Counted from the first letter of the stretch, positions 1 through 7,191 are shown. The stretch is DNA of 11,415 nucleotides from an uncultured Lachnospiraceae bacterium (GCA_910585255.1 CAJUEI010000117.1:1-11415); one strand, 5' to 3'. The notes: generated from the letters alone by a model not told the origin. Numbers and translations are program-made.

Positions 1-2
1 CA

Positions 3-1028
3 TTTGATGTTGTTTCGGTAAAGGATGTGCCGGGTTATGCAACGTTGGTTCAGAAGAATACCATTGAACCGCTAGATGACTATATCAGTGCTGCCAATAT
101 TGATTTATCTTTGTATGGCGGTACCACCGATCAGATTACAGTGGATGGAAAACTGTATCAGCTTCCGTTCCGAAATGATTTTTGGGTATTATTCTACAAT
201 AAAGATTTATTTGATAAAGCAGGCGTGGATTATCCGACCAATGATATGACGTTTGATGAGTATGATGCATTGGCAAGACAGGTATCGAGTTCTGATTTTG
301 GAAGTTCAGTATATGGAGCACACTATCATACCTGGCGTTCCGCTGTACAGCTATTTGGTGTATTAGACGGAGAACATTCCATTCTTTCTGGAAATTATGA
401 TTTCTTTAAGCCATATTATGAGATGGTTTTAAATCAGGAAGCAGACGGAATCTGCCGTTCCTTTACTAATTTAAAGACAGAAGGACTTCACTATTCTGCA
501 GCATTTTCCGGCGGAGATGTAGCAATGATGAATATGGGATCTTGGTTTATTTCAACGATGATTTCTAATTTACAGTCGGGAGATTATGACAGTTCGTTAT
601 GCGGAAACTGGGCAATTGCAAAATATCCTCATGCAGAAGGAGTAGAAGCTGGTTCTACACTTGGTACCATTACCGGTATTGCTGTAACAACCGGTGCATC
701 GAATAAAGATGCAGCTTGGGATTTTGTTGAGTTTGTCAGCGGAACAGATGGAGCAAAAGTAATGGCAGAGACAGGAAACTTCCCAGCAATTATGACTTCA
801 GAGGCAATGGATATTATCTCTGGTTTGGAAGGATTCCCGCAGGACGAGCAGAGCAAGGAAGCATTGGAAGTTTCTAATCTGTATCTGGAAGTTCCATATG
901 CAGAAAATGTATCAGAAATCAACAGTATTTTAGATTCTTATCATTCTAGTATTATGTCTGGTGAAATGACCGTGGACGAAGGAATTGCAGCAATGAATGA
1001 TGCAATTGGAAAGATTTTAAATCCATAG
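3..1028 (+). CDS. Sugar ABC transporter substrate-binding protein, 5'-truncated
   Basis: Extracellular solute-binding protein, family 1 (CUT1 class). It captures an oligosaccharide outside the membrane and delivers it to the two permeases encoded just downstream. The frame stays open to the left edge of the window (it reads FDVVSVKDVPGYATLV), so the true start and the expected lipoprotein signal peptide lie outside; the GTG at 27 is internal. The visible part is about 341 residues and covers most of the mature protein. Typical family features are the Trp/Phe-rich segment RNDFWVLFYNKDLFDKAG, the glycine-rich GGDVAMMNMGSWF stretch, and the C-terminal part GITGIAVTTGASNKDAAWDF followed by ETGNFPA. 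The neighbouring GH88 and heparinase-like genes suggest an unsaturated or uronic-acid-containing oligosaccharide as ligand. The family call is secure; the ligand is inference. Confidence 0.93.
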   Translation, partial: FDVVSVKDVPGYATLVQKNTIEPLDDYISAANIDLSLYGGTTDQITVDGKLYQLPFRNDFWVLFYNKDLFDKAGVDYPTNDMTFDEYDALARQVSSSDFGSSVYGAHYHTWRSAVQLFGVLDGEHSILSGNYDFFKPYYEMVLNQEADGICRSFTNLKTEGLHYSAAFSGGDVAMMNMGSWFISTMISNLQSGDYDSSLCGNWAIAKYPHAEGVEAGSTLGTITGIAVTTGASNKDAAWDFVEFVSGTDGAKVMAETGNFPAIMTSEAMDIISGLEGFPQDEQSKEALEVSNLYLEVPYAENVSEINSILDSYHSSIMSGEMTVDEGIAAMNDAIGKILNP

Positions 1029-1063
1029 AAAAAGAATGGTTTATTATTTTATAAGAGAACTCG

Positions 1064-1088
1064 ACCCGGCAGTGAAAAGCTGCCGGGT
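1064..1088 (+). terminator. Intercistronic hairpin between binding-protein and permease genes
   Basis: ACCCGGCAG (1064-1072) and CTGCCGGGT (1080-1088) form a perfect 9-bp stem with a 7-base loop. There is no T-tract after it, so it is not a classical terminator. In ABC sugar operons such hairpins often protect the 3' end of the binding-protein message or lower permease expression; that role is inferred here from position. Confidence 0.7.
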
Positions 1089-1137
1089 TGTAAGTAAGGG
1101 GCAGAGTGAGAAAGGATAGGTTGTGGAAAAGGCAAAA

Positions 1138-1143
1138 AGGAGG
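1138..1143 (+). promoter_or_regulatory. Ribosome binding site deciding the permease 1 start
   Basis: A perfect AGGAGG lies 7 bases before the ATG at 1151. An in-frame GTG at 1106 has no comparable site and sits close to the hairpin, so the ATG is chosen. Confidence 0.85.
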
Positions 1144-1150
1144 GAGATTT

Positions 1151-2098
1151 ATGAGCGAAACAAAAAAGAGAGAGGATACAGCTGCAAATGCGGCGTTGAT
1201 AAAAGGGCGGGAACAAAAAGAAAGACGCAGAACATGGATAGCTCTTTCTTTTATTGCACCTAATTTTATTGGATTTGCAGTATTTACTTTAGTTCCGGTT
1301 ATATTTGCTTTTGTACTTGCTTTTACAAGATGGGATGGAAGTAATCCTATTCAATTTGCAGGAATTTCAAATTTTACAAAATTATTTTCGGATCAGTTCT
1401 TTTTAGCAGCATTAAAAAATACGATTATTTATTGTATCGGAACAGTACCGCTTACTTTAATTGCTTCTTTGGCATTAGCTATTTTATTGAATCAGCAGAT
1501 TCATGGACGGGGAATTTTTCGTACAATCGCATTTTTTCCTTATGTAGCATCTCTAGTTGCGGTGACGGCTGTTTGGAAGATGTTGTTTTCTCAGTCAGGA
1601 CCGGTCAATGCAATTCTTTATTATGTATTCCATGTTGAAAATAAAGATTTACCGCAGTGGTTTGTCGGAAATTTGGTTATGGTCAGTTATATTTTATTTA
1701 GTGTATGGAAATTTATGGGGTATTACATGGTGATCTATCTTGCCGGACTTCAGGGGATTTCAAAAGAACTCTATGAAGCAGCCAGCTTAGATGGTGCCAA
1801 TACTTGGCAGAAATTTATTTCGATTACATGGCCTCAGTTAAAGCCTACTACATTTTTTGTTTCCGTTATGCTGACGATTAACTGCTTTAAAGTATTCGAT
1901 GTAGCGACTTTGCTGGCTGGCGGTGATAATAATACATTAACGGTTTCCTCTACGGTTTTAGTACATTATATTTATCAAAAGGGATTTATTGAATGGGATT
2001 TGGGATATGCCAGTGCAGTAGCAATGATTTTATTCTTATTGGTATTGGCGGTGACTTTAATCCAGTTTAGAGGGGAAAAGAATTACGCAAATTCATAA
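1151..2098 (+). CDS. Sugar ABC transporter permease, MalF/UgpA type
   Basis: Inner-membrane permease of a CUT1 carbohydrate importer, 315 residues from the ATG at 1151. The N-terminus is charged and cytoplasmic (about residues 1-28, ending in the Lys/Arg-rich ERRR segment). It is followed by six predicted membrane spans, the first starting near IALSFIAPNFIGFAVF. The EAA loop that contacts the ATPase is clear: EAASLDG at residues 209-215, then ITWPQLKP. Length, the early APN segment and the LLAGGDNNTLT stretch fit the MalF-like partner rather than MalG. It pairs with the next gene 18 bases downstream and with the upstream binding protein. No ATP-binding subunit gene is present here, so a shared ATPase encoded elsewhere is likely. 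Substrate is inferred only from context. Confidence 0.95.
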   Translation: MSETKKREDTAANAALIKGREQKERRRTWIALSFIAPNFIGFAVFTLVPVIFAFVLAFTRWDGSNPIQFAGISNFTKLFSDQFFLAALKNTIIYCIGTVPLTLIASLALAILLNQQIHGRGIFRTIAFFPYVASLVAVTAVWKMLFSQSGPVNAILYYVFHVENKDLPQWFVGNLVMVSYILFSVWKFMGYYMVIYLAGLQGISKELYEAASLDGANTWQKFISITWPQLKPTTFFVSVMLTINCFKVFDVATLLAGGDNNTLTVSSTVLVHYIYQKGFIEWDLGYASAVAMILFLLVLAVTLIQFRGEKNYANS

Positions 2099-2116
2099 AG
2101 AGGAGGAGAGAAGGAT

Positions 2117-2965
2117 ATGAAATCAGCAAGGCAGAAAGCCATGATCGGAAAGGTAATTGTTTATCTTATCCTTTTCCTATTGGCAGCATTTATGATAGTA
2201 CCGTTTTTATGGATGTTATCTTCGTCAATTAAATCGGATCGAGAGGTTTTTCAGATGAATCCTTTTGTATGGATTCCGAAAAATCCTCGCTGGAATAATT
2301 ATGTAGAGATCTGGAAGAGAATGGATTTTACACGGTATATTGGAAATACGGCATTTTTAACAATAGTGGTTACTTTTTTGCAGCTACTTACCAGTAGTTT
2401 TGCCGCTTATTCTTTTGCAAAACTGCATTTTAAGCATAAGGATAAATTGTTTTTGGCTTATATTGCTACAATAGCTGTGCCGTGGCAGGTTTATATGGTG
2501 CCTCAGTTTATTATGATGAGTAATGTCTTTCATTTGAATGGGAAATTGACGGCGATGATTTGTCTGCAGGCATTTTCGGCTTTTGGAGTGTTTATGATGC
2601 GGCAGTTTTATATGGGAATTCCTGATGAACTTTGTGAGGCGGCTCGGATTGATGGAATGAGTGAGTATATGATCTATTTAAAGATTATGCTGCCTTTGTC
2701 AAAGCCTTCTTTGGCGACTTTAACGATATTTACGTTTGTGGCGACTTGGAATGATTATTTGGGACCGTTGATCTATTTAACTCCGAATAAGGCAAATTGG
2801 ACGATTCAGCTTGGGATTAAGAATTCCTTTATTGGGCAGTATTCTTCGCAGTATGGGCTTTTGATGGCGGCTTCTGTGGTTTCTTTGATTCCTGTTTTGG
2901 TTGTATTTTTGATTTTGCAGAAGAACTTTGTGGAAGGTGTGGCTAATACGGGAATTAAGGGGTGA
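2117..2965 (+). CDS. Sugar ABC transporter permease, MalG/UgpE type
   Basis: Second permease of the same CUT1 importer, 282 residues. A Lys/Arg-rich start is followed by a membrane span (VYLILFLLAAFMIVPFLWML) and the typical MalG-like sequence SSSIKSDREVF. The EAA loop is EAARIDG at residues 174-180, followed by LPLSKPSLATL, and then TWNDYLGPLIY, common in this subfamily. AGGAGG at 2101-2106 precedes the ATG, and the gap to permease 1 is 18 bases, so the two are co-transcribed. The C-terminal ILQKNFVEGVANTGIKG is a standard ending for the family. Codon choice drifts within the gene: the second half uses more TTG, GCG, CGG and GGG codons, like the downstream GH88 gene. Confidence 0.95.
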   Translation: MKSARQKAMIGKVIVYLILFLLAAFMIVPFLWMLSSSIKSDREVFQMNPFVWIPKNPRWNNYVEIWKRMDFTRYIGNTAFLTIVVTFLQLLTSSFAAYSFAKLHFKHKDKLFLAYIATIAVPWQVYMVPQFIMMSNVFHLNGKLTAMICLQAFSAFGVFMMRQFYMGIPDELCEAARIDGMSEYMIYLKIMLPLSKPSLATLTIFTFVATWNDYLGPLIYLTPNKANWTIQLGIKNSFIGQYSSQYGLLMAASVVSLIPVLVVFLILQKNFVEGVANTGIKG

Positions 2966-2993
2966 GTTGGATAGGATATGTTTTATTTGTTGC

Positions 2994-3164
2994 AGGGGGA
3001 CGCTTACAGGGGGACGCTTGCTGCATTGGGTGATTCTCTGCTGGGACCGTTTGCACTAAGGCTTCCTCGCAGCGGACACATAAGGCACTGAAAGACAGTG
3101 CCTAAGTGCCGGCGGGAAGCAATACCCCTGCAGAGATTCACCCAATGCAGCAAGCTGTTTTTTT
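2994..3164 (+). repeat. Long hairpin element with tandem AGGGGGACGCT motifs and T-tract
   Basis: Two tandem copies of AGGGGGACGCT (2994-3004 and 3008-3018) lead into a 26-base inverted repeat with one mismatch (3016-3041 against 3130-3155). Inside it are GGG/CCC and TTGC/GCAA pairings and an apical perfect 8-bp stem, AGGCACTG (3083-3090) / CAGTGCCT (3096-3103), with loop AAAGA. GCTTCC (3061-3066) can pair alternatively with GGAAGC (3115-3120). Seven T residues follow at 3158-3164. The whole can fold into a hairpin of about 140 bases ending in a T-run, so it can terminate the permease transcript. The size and the GGGGGACG lead resemble REP/MITE-like intergenic elements; family membership is inferred. 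A 68-codon open frame crossing it is not credible as a gene. Confidence 0.75.
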
Positions 3165-3165
3165 C

Positions 3166-3208
3166 AGCCGGAACAATGGATTTGTATGTGTTGGGTACGG
3201 CTTTTTTT
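3166..3208 (+). terminator. Second terminator-like hairpin before the GH88 gene
   Basis: AGCCG (3166-3170) pairs with CGGCT (3198-3202), reinforced by AACA (3172-3175) / TGTT (3189-3192), and runs into seven T residues at 3202-3208. Coming right after the long hairpin with its own T-run, it makes a tandem terminator likely, so the GH88 and lyase genes probably need their own promoter. Confidence 0.5.
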
Positions 3209-3224
3209 GATTGGAAAATGATTG

Positions 3225-3253
3225 TTGAGTTGTTTGATTGTGACGGGTATAGG
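3225..3253 (+). promoter_or_regulatory. Weak candidate promoter for the GH88-lyase operon
   Basis: TTGAGT (3225-3230), a 17-base spacer and TATAGG (3248-3253) give a 4/6 plus 4/6 match. It lies after the tandem terminators and before the 22-base direct repeats. The position is sensible but the match is weak, and it would leave a leader of about 130 bases. Confidence 0.3.
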
Positions 3254-3259
3254 GGAGGT

Positions 3260-3353
3260 AAAATAGTATTTTTGGTTAATGGAGTGCTGAAAGTAGGTTG
3301 TTAATTATGGGTATGGGGAAGATGGGAGATAAAAATAGTATTTATGGTTAATG
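3260..3353 (+). repeat. Pair of 22-base direct repeats upstream of the GH88 gene
   Basis: The segments 3260-3281 and 3332-3353 match at 21 of 22 positions. Both begin AAAATAGTATTT and end TGGTTAATG, and their starts are 72 bases apart. Both lie in the leader of the GH88-lyase operon, so they may be two sites for a regulator; a local duplication is the alternative. The rest of the 3210-3392 stretch shows nothing else beyond the GH88 ribosome binding site. Confidence 0.6.
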
Positions 3354-3392
3354 AAAGATATTTTTTAGTTTTATTTTAGAAAGGATAGAGAT

Positions 3393-4586
3393 ATGGACGA
3401 GAGGATTGTTTTTGATCAGTATCAGGAGATTTCGGCGGAAGAGATTGAGGATGCATTGGATTTTGCGGTGAGGCAGGTTGTTCGAAATTTGGATCTATTT
3501 ACGGATAAGTTTCAAAATGCTTATAGTGTCGATAATTTTTACCAGCCGATTGAAAATGTAGAGTGGACTACGGGGTTTTGGACTGGGGAGATTTGGCTTG
3601 CTTATGAATATGCATTGGAGAAAGGAAAGAAAGAGGCTTCTTGTTTAAGGCAGGCGGGAGAAGTGCAGGTGGAGAATTTTTTGAATCGTATTGAGAAGAA
3701 GATTCAAGTGGATCATCATGATATGGGGTTTTTGTATTCTCCTAGCTGTGTGGCGGCTTATAAATTGATTGGGAGTGAGAAAGGGAAGAAGGCTGCTGTT
3801 TTGGCGGCGGATCAGTTGATTACACGGTATCATTCGGTGGGAGAGTTTATTCAGGCATGGGGAGCGATGGATGAGCCGGGGAATTATCGGCTGATTATTG
3901 ATTGTCTTTTAAATCTGCCTTTGCTCTATTGGGCTTCGGAGGAAACCGGAAATTTGGTCTATCATGATATTGCACAGAAACATATTCATACGGCGGTTGC
4001 CAATGTAATTCGGGAGGATTATTCGACTTGGCATACTTTTTTCTTCAATATGGAAACCGGAGAGCCGGATCATGGTGCTACTTGTCAGGGATATCGGGAT
4101 GGATCGGCATGGGCACGGGGACAGGCATGGGGAGTTTATGGAATGGCTTTGGCTTATAAGTATACAAAGAATTCGGAGTATATGGAGATCTTTCGGCATG
4201 TGACGGAGTATTTTCTGCGGCATCTGCCTAAGGATTTGGTTCCTTTCTGGGATTTGGAATTTACGGATGGAGAGGATCAGCCTAGAGATTCTTCTAGTGC
4301 TTCGATTGCGGCTTGTGGTATGCTTGAGATGGCAAAGTATATGGAAGAGGAGGAAGCTGCTTATTATAGGAAGATTGCGGGACAGCTTTTAAAGGCTTTG
4401 TGGGATTTTTATGCGGTAAAGGATATGGCGGTGTCGAATGGGTTGGTGCTTCATAGTACTTATTCGAATCATTCACCTTATAATACTTGTAATCACTATG
4501 GGGTGGATGAGTGCAATTCCTGGGGGGATTATTTTTATATGGAGGCGTTGACACGGCTTCATAAGGATTGGGAGCTTTATTGGTAG
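3393..4586 (+). CDS. ugl: GH88 unsaturated glucuronyl hydrolase
   Basis: Removes the delta-4,5-unsaturated uronic acid from the non-reducing end of oligosaccharides made by polysaccharide lyases, by hydrating the vinyl ether. It is 397 residues, close to the usual 370-400 for GH88. Hallmarks in order: VEWTTGFWTGEIWLAYEYA near residue 57; HHDMGF with Asp110, corresponding to the conserved substrate-binding Asp; LIIDCLLNLPLLYW with Asp170 at the position of the catalytic acid; GYRDGSAWARGQAW near 233; DSSSASIAACGMLE near 299; and a C-terminal WGDYFYMEALTRL. There is no signal peptide, so it is cytoplasmic and acts on imported sugar. AAAGGA stands 7 bases before the ATG. It is followed at 52 bases by the lyase gene. 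The GH105 rhamnogalacturonyl hydrolases are the nearest alternative, but the HHDMGF and GYRDGSAWARGQAW motifs favour GH88. Confidence 0.93.
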   Translation: MDERIVFDQYQEISAEEIEDALDFAVRQVVRNLDLFTDKFQNAYSVDNFYQPIENVEWTTGFWTGEIWLAYEYALEKGKKEASCLRQAGEVQVENFLNRIEKKIQVDHHDMGFLYSPSCVAAYKLIGSEKGKKAAVLAADQLITRYHSVGEFIQAWGAMDEPGNYRLIIDCLLNLPLLYWASEETGNLVYHDIAQKHIHTAVANVIREDYSTWHTFFFNMETGEPDHGATCQGYRDGSAWARGQAWGVYGMALAYKYTKNSEYMEIFRHVTEYFLRHLPKDLVPFWDLEFTDGEDQPRDSSSASIAACGMLEMAKYMEEEEAAYYRKIAGQLLKALWDFYAVKDMAVSNGLVLHSTYSNHSPYNTCNHYGVDECNSWGDYFYMEALTRLHKDWELYW

Positions 4587-4638
4587 GAGAATATAGATAG
4601 TGGAAGGTTTGTTTTTGCCGAGAAACGGAGGGAGCGAT

Positions 4639-6660
4639 ATGACGAAGGCAGAGTTTTTTGATCGGGACAGCAGTTGCTATTTTTTTGAGGATAAGACAGA
4701 GATTGGGGAATACTGCAGGACTTATTGGCAGGAGGATGTGGAACATATTTTACGGGTGGCGGAGGAAGTCTGCCGGAAGGAGTTTTTATTTGATTTAAAG
4801 TGGGATATGGAGCGGACGTATGAACCGGTGATTTTTGAACAGGAGATTCAGTGGGACTATATGCCTGGGGATGATCCGGAATTTATCTTTCAGTTTAATC
4901 GGCATCGGTTTTTTATCTGTTTGGGACAGGCTTATGCGATTACTGGAGATGAGAAATATGCCAAGGTGTTTACGGAATTGCTGATGGATTGGATTCAAAA
5001 GGTTCCTCTTACAAAAGAGTCGCAGAAGACGACTTGGAGGACGATTGAGGCTGGGCTGAGAGGAGAGTTTTGGACAAAGGCATTTTATTATTTTCGGGAG
5101 AGTCCTTTTCTTACGGATGAGGTAGTGGATGCTTTTTATCAGTGTATGATGGTGCATGCGGAATATTTGGTAGAGTATCATTCGATTATGCGGAGGATGA
5201 GTAATTGGAGTATTTTAGAGGATCATGGGCTGTTTATGATTGCTCTTATGCTGCCTCAGAGTGAGAAGACAAGGGAGTATGCAAAAATTGCGTTGGAACA
5301 TTTAGAGGTGGAGGCTCGGCTGCAGATTCTTCCAGACGGGATGCAATGGGAACAGTCGCCTATGTATCATAATGAAGTGTATCACTGCTTTTTGGATGTA
5401 TTGATTTTAGCTTCCCGAAATGGGGTGGTGGTTCCTTCGGCTATTCGGGATCGGACTTATAAGATGGCTTTTGCAAATGTGGCTTGGAAGAAGCCGAATG
5501 GTCATCAGTTTATCAATGGGGATAGTGATGATACAGATGTTCGGGATTATATCAGTATAGGAGCTTGGGTATTTTCTGATCCGGTTTTAAAGAAGGCTGG
5601 ATTGAAACGATTGGATTTTGAAAGTGTCTGGGATTTGGGAATGAAAGCGGCTAGGGAATATGAACAGATGGAGACGGCACCAATTCCGTTTCTCTCTTTG
5701 GCTCTTTCGGACAGCGGAAATTATTATCTGCGGACGGATTGGGGAGAGGAAGCAAATTTGCTGCATTTTCACTGTGGAACACTTGGAGCAGGGCATGGAC
5801 ATTCGGATAAACTGCATGTTGATTTGGTGATTCATGGAGAAGATGTTCTGATGGATTCGGGGCGGTTTAATTATGTAGCAGGACCAAATCGGTATGAATT
5901 TAAAGATCCGATGGCACATAATACGATTACGGTGGATGGAAAATTATTTACGATCTGTAAGGATTCTTGGGAGTGTTCGAAGCTTTCTGCTGCAGTAAAT
6001 CAAAAGCACTGTTTTACGGAACAGTATGAATTTGTGCAGGGCGGACATCTGGGGTATATGGATTTGGAAAATGGGGTTTTTGTAAATCGGAAAGTGATTT
6101 ATATAAAGCCAGATGTCTATCTTTTGGTAGATGAGCTTTATTCCGGCGGAGAGCATAGTTATTGTCAGTATTTTCATTTTAATAATGAAGGAGAGGTGGA
6201 GCTTTTTGCAGAAGAGCAGAAAGCAGTTTATAGGGGGAAAAAGGCAAAGGCAGATTTGTATTTTATTACGCCTGGTGTAGAAATGGAGAAAAAGAGGACA
6301 CGGGTTTCACGAAATTATAATCAGGCAGAGGATCAGACTACCGTTACGGTGCAGAAGAAACAGAAAGGGTTTACTTCTCTTATTACTGTAATTTTTGGGC
6401 AGGGAGCAGAGGGAGAGGAAACTTGCAAAGCAGAAAAGATTCGGGTTCGTTCCGAGTTTAAGGATGTGATTCATCCTGATTCTTGGGCAGAAGCGGTTAA
6501 GATTTCGGTGCATGGAAAGGAATATGTTGTAATTGTCTGCCATCAGGAAGCAAATACTCCTACGGATCAGACAGAGGCGGACGGATGTCTGGGATTTGGA
6601 CAGGTATTGGTGTTTGATAAGGAATTGGAAAAACAGGTTGGAACGGTGCTTCTTTGGTAG
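4639..6660 (+). CDS. Heparinase II/III-family polysaccharide lyase, cytoplasmic
   Basis: A lyase of the heparinase II/III superfamily (two-domain folds such as PL12, PL15, PL21 and PL33), 673 residues from the ATG at 4639. It cleaves uronic-acid glycosidic bonds by beta-elimination. The N-terminal half (about residues 30-340) is the helical toroid, with MSNWSILEDHG (Asn189, His196), DGMQWEQSPMYHNEVY (Tyr243 a likely catalytic tyrosine) and FINGDSDDTDVRDY. The C-terminal beta-sandwich carries the family signature GAGHGHSDKLHVDL (GHGHSD at 385-390), LMDSGRFNY, and MAHNTITVDG (His427, Asn428). No signal peptide is visible, so it should act on imported oligosaccharides. An in-frame GTG at 4600 is less likely because GGAGG at 4627-4631 sits 7 bases before the ATG. 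Pairing with GH88 suggests a glycosaminoglycan substrate; the exact PL family and substrate cannot be fixed from the sequence. Confidence 0.9.
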   Translation: MTKAEFFDRDSSCYFFEDKTEIGEYCRTYWQEDVEHILRVAEEVCRKEFLFDLKWDMERTYEPVIFEQEIQWDYMPGDDPEFIFQFNRHRFFICLGQAYAITGDEKYAKVFTELLMDWIQKVPLTKESQKTTWRTIEAGLRGEFWTKAFYYFRESPFLTDEVVDAFYQCMMVHAEYLVEYHSIMRRMSNWSILEDHGLFMIALMLPQSEKTREYAKIALEHLEVEARLQILPDGMQWEQSPMYHNEVYHCFLDVLILASRNGVVVPSAIRDRTYKMAFANVAWKKPNGHQFINGDSDDTDVRDYISIGAWVFSDPVLKKAGLKRLDFESVWDLGMKAAREYEQMETAPIPFLSLALSDSGNYYLRTDWGEEANLLHFHCGTLGAGHGHSDKLHVDLVIHGEDVLMDSGRFNYVAGPNRYEFKDPMAHNTITVDGKLFTICKDSWECSKLSAAVNQKHCFTEQYEFVQGGHLGYMDLENGVFVNRKVIYIKPDVYLLVDELYSGGEHSYCQYFHFNNEGEVELFAEEQKAVYRGKKAKADLYFITPGVEMEKKRTRVSRNYNQAEDQTTVTVQKKQKGFTSLITVIFGQGAEGEETCKAEKIRVRSEFKDVIHPDSWAEAVKISVHGKEYVVIVCHQEANTPTDQTEADGCLGFGQVLVFDKELEKQVGTVLLW

Positions 6661-6688
6661 AAAGAACGTGTGAGAAGAAGCAAAAGGG

Positions 6689-6725
6689 CTGCTGTGGAAT
6701 TACGATATTTTACAGCAGTTCTTTG
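6689..6725 (+). terminator. Likely terminator of the GH88-lyase operon
   Basis: CTGCTGT (6689-6695) and ACAGCAG (6712-6718) form a 7-bp stem, extendable by G-T pairs, with a 16-base loop. It is followed by a T-rich stretch, TTCTTTG. The stop codon of the lyase gene is about 30 bases upstream. The T-run is interrupted, so this is a moderate terminator. Confidence 0.5.
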
Positions 6726-6755
6726 TTAGGTCAATATGAAATATAAATATGGGAA

Positions 6756-6783
6756 TTGACATTTTTGGTGTAGAGGATATTAT
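6756..6783 (+). promoter_or_regulatory. Strong rightward promoter-like sequence with no gene in sense
   Basis: TTGACA (6756-6761), a 16-base spacer and TATTAT (6778-6783) match the housekeeping sigma consensus at 11 of 12 bases. Transcription would start near 6790, at the base of hairpin repeat A, and run antisense into hicB. No coding sequence follows in this orientation. Confidence 0.45.
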
Positions 6784-6792
6784 GCAGATATA

Positions 6793-6864
6793 AAGTCCCT
6801 CAACTCGCCGCTTTTAAGCCGTGAAGGTGAAAGTGGCGGGTTGGGGGACTTCCTTGATGGGTTA
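6793..6864 (+). repeat. Hairpin repeat A, left border of the HicAB cassette
   Basis: Nested inverted repeats: AAGTCCC (6793-6799) / GGGACTT (6845-6851) and CAACTCGCC (6801-6809) / GGCGGGTTG (6835-6843, one G-T pair). The segment 6808-6864 aligns with 7698-7753 (repeat B) in the same orientation, sharing blocks such as TAAGCCG, GGGTTGGG and ACTTCCTTGAT. Several differences sit in stem bases (T/C pairs), as expected for a conserved structure. The hicB stop codon (complement of TTA at 6862-6864) lies at its right edge. Read leftwards, it may also end hicBA transcription, since TTTATAT follows the stem. Confidence 0.7.
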
Positions 6865-7191
6865 AATTGATTTACGAAGTGCATTAATCACGTATTGGTT
6901 TAATGTAATCTTTTGTTGAGCTGCTGACATCGCTATTTGCTTGTGCAATTCAGAAGGAATACGTACATTAAAATTTCCTTTAAATTCTTTTTGTGGTTCT
7001 TTTCCTACTTGCTTACATAAATCCAAATAATTATCAATACAATTAGCAAACATTTTTTTTAATTCGTCAATAGATGAACCATGAAAGTTTAAAGAATCAG
7101 AAATTCCAAAAACCTCTCCAACAAATAAGTTATCGTCTGCATCATATGTTACAGTCGCATGATAACCATTATATTCTAACATAGAGTTCAT
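6862..7191 (-). CDS. hicB: HicB-family antitoxin
   Basis: Antitoxin of a type II HicAB module, 109 residues. The N-terminal part (about 1-65) is the HicB partial RNase H-like fold: YHATVTYDADDNLFVGEVFGISD, then SSIDELKKMFANCIDNYLDLC. The C-terminal part (about 74-109) is a ribbon-helix-helix DNA-binding domain (FNVRIPSELHKQIAMSA followed by ITLNQYVINALRK), which would bind the cassette's own operators. The start at 7191 is preceded on the minus strand by GAGAGGAG with 7-base spacing; a second Met three residues later is less well placed. The gene lies 141 bases downstream of the toxin gene, a wider gap than the near-overlap common in HicAB pairs. Its stop codon falls inside hairpin repeat A. 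Confidence 0.9.
   Translation of the reverse strand: MNSMLEYNGYHATVTYDADDNLFVGEVFGISDSLNFHGSSIDELKKMFANCIDNYLDLCKQVGKEPQKEFKGNFNVRIPSELHKQIAMSAAQQKITLNQYVINALRKSI

Noticed and set aside
1106..1150. Upstream GTG start extending permease 1 by 15 residues
   Set aside because: There is no good ribosome binding site, whereas AGGAGG stands correctly before the ATG at 1151.
3098..3304. 68-codon plus-strand open frame in the gap before the GH88 gene
   Set aside because: It begins inside the apical stem of the long hairpin, runs through its right arm and both terminator T-runs, has no ribosome binding site, and gives an unfamiliar Cys-rich peptide.
4600..4638. Upstream GTG start extending the lyase by 13 residues
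   Set aside because: GGAGG at 4627-4631 would lie inside the extension and is correctly spaced for the ATG at 4639.
4294..4746. 150-codon minus-strand open frame across the GH88-lyase junction
   Set aside because: It is antisense to two clear genes. Its Pro/Asn/Tyr-rich low-complexity peptide mirrors their codon bias.
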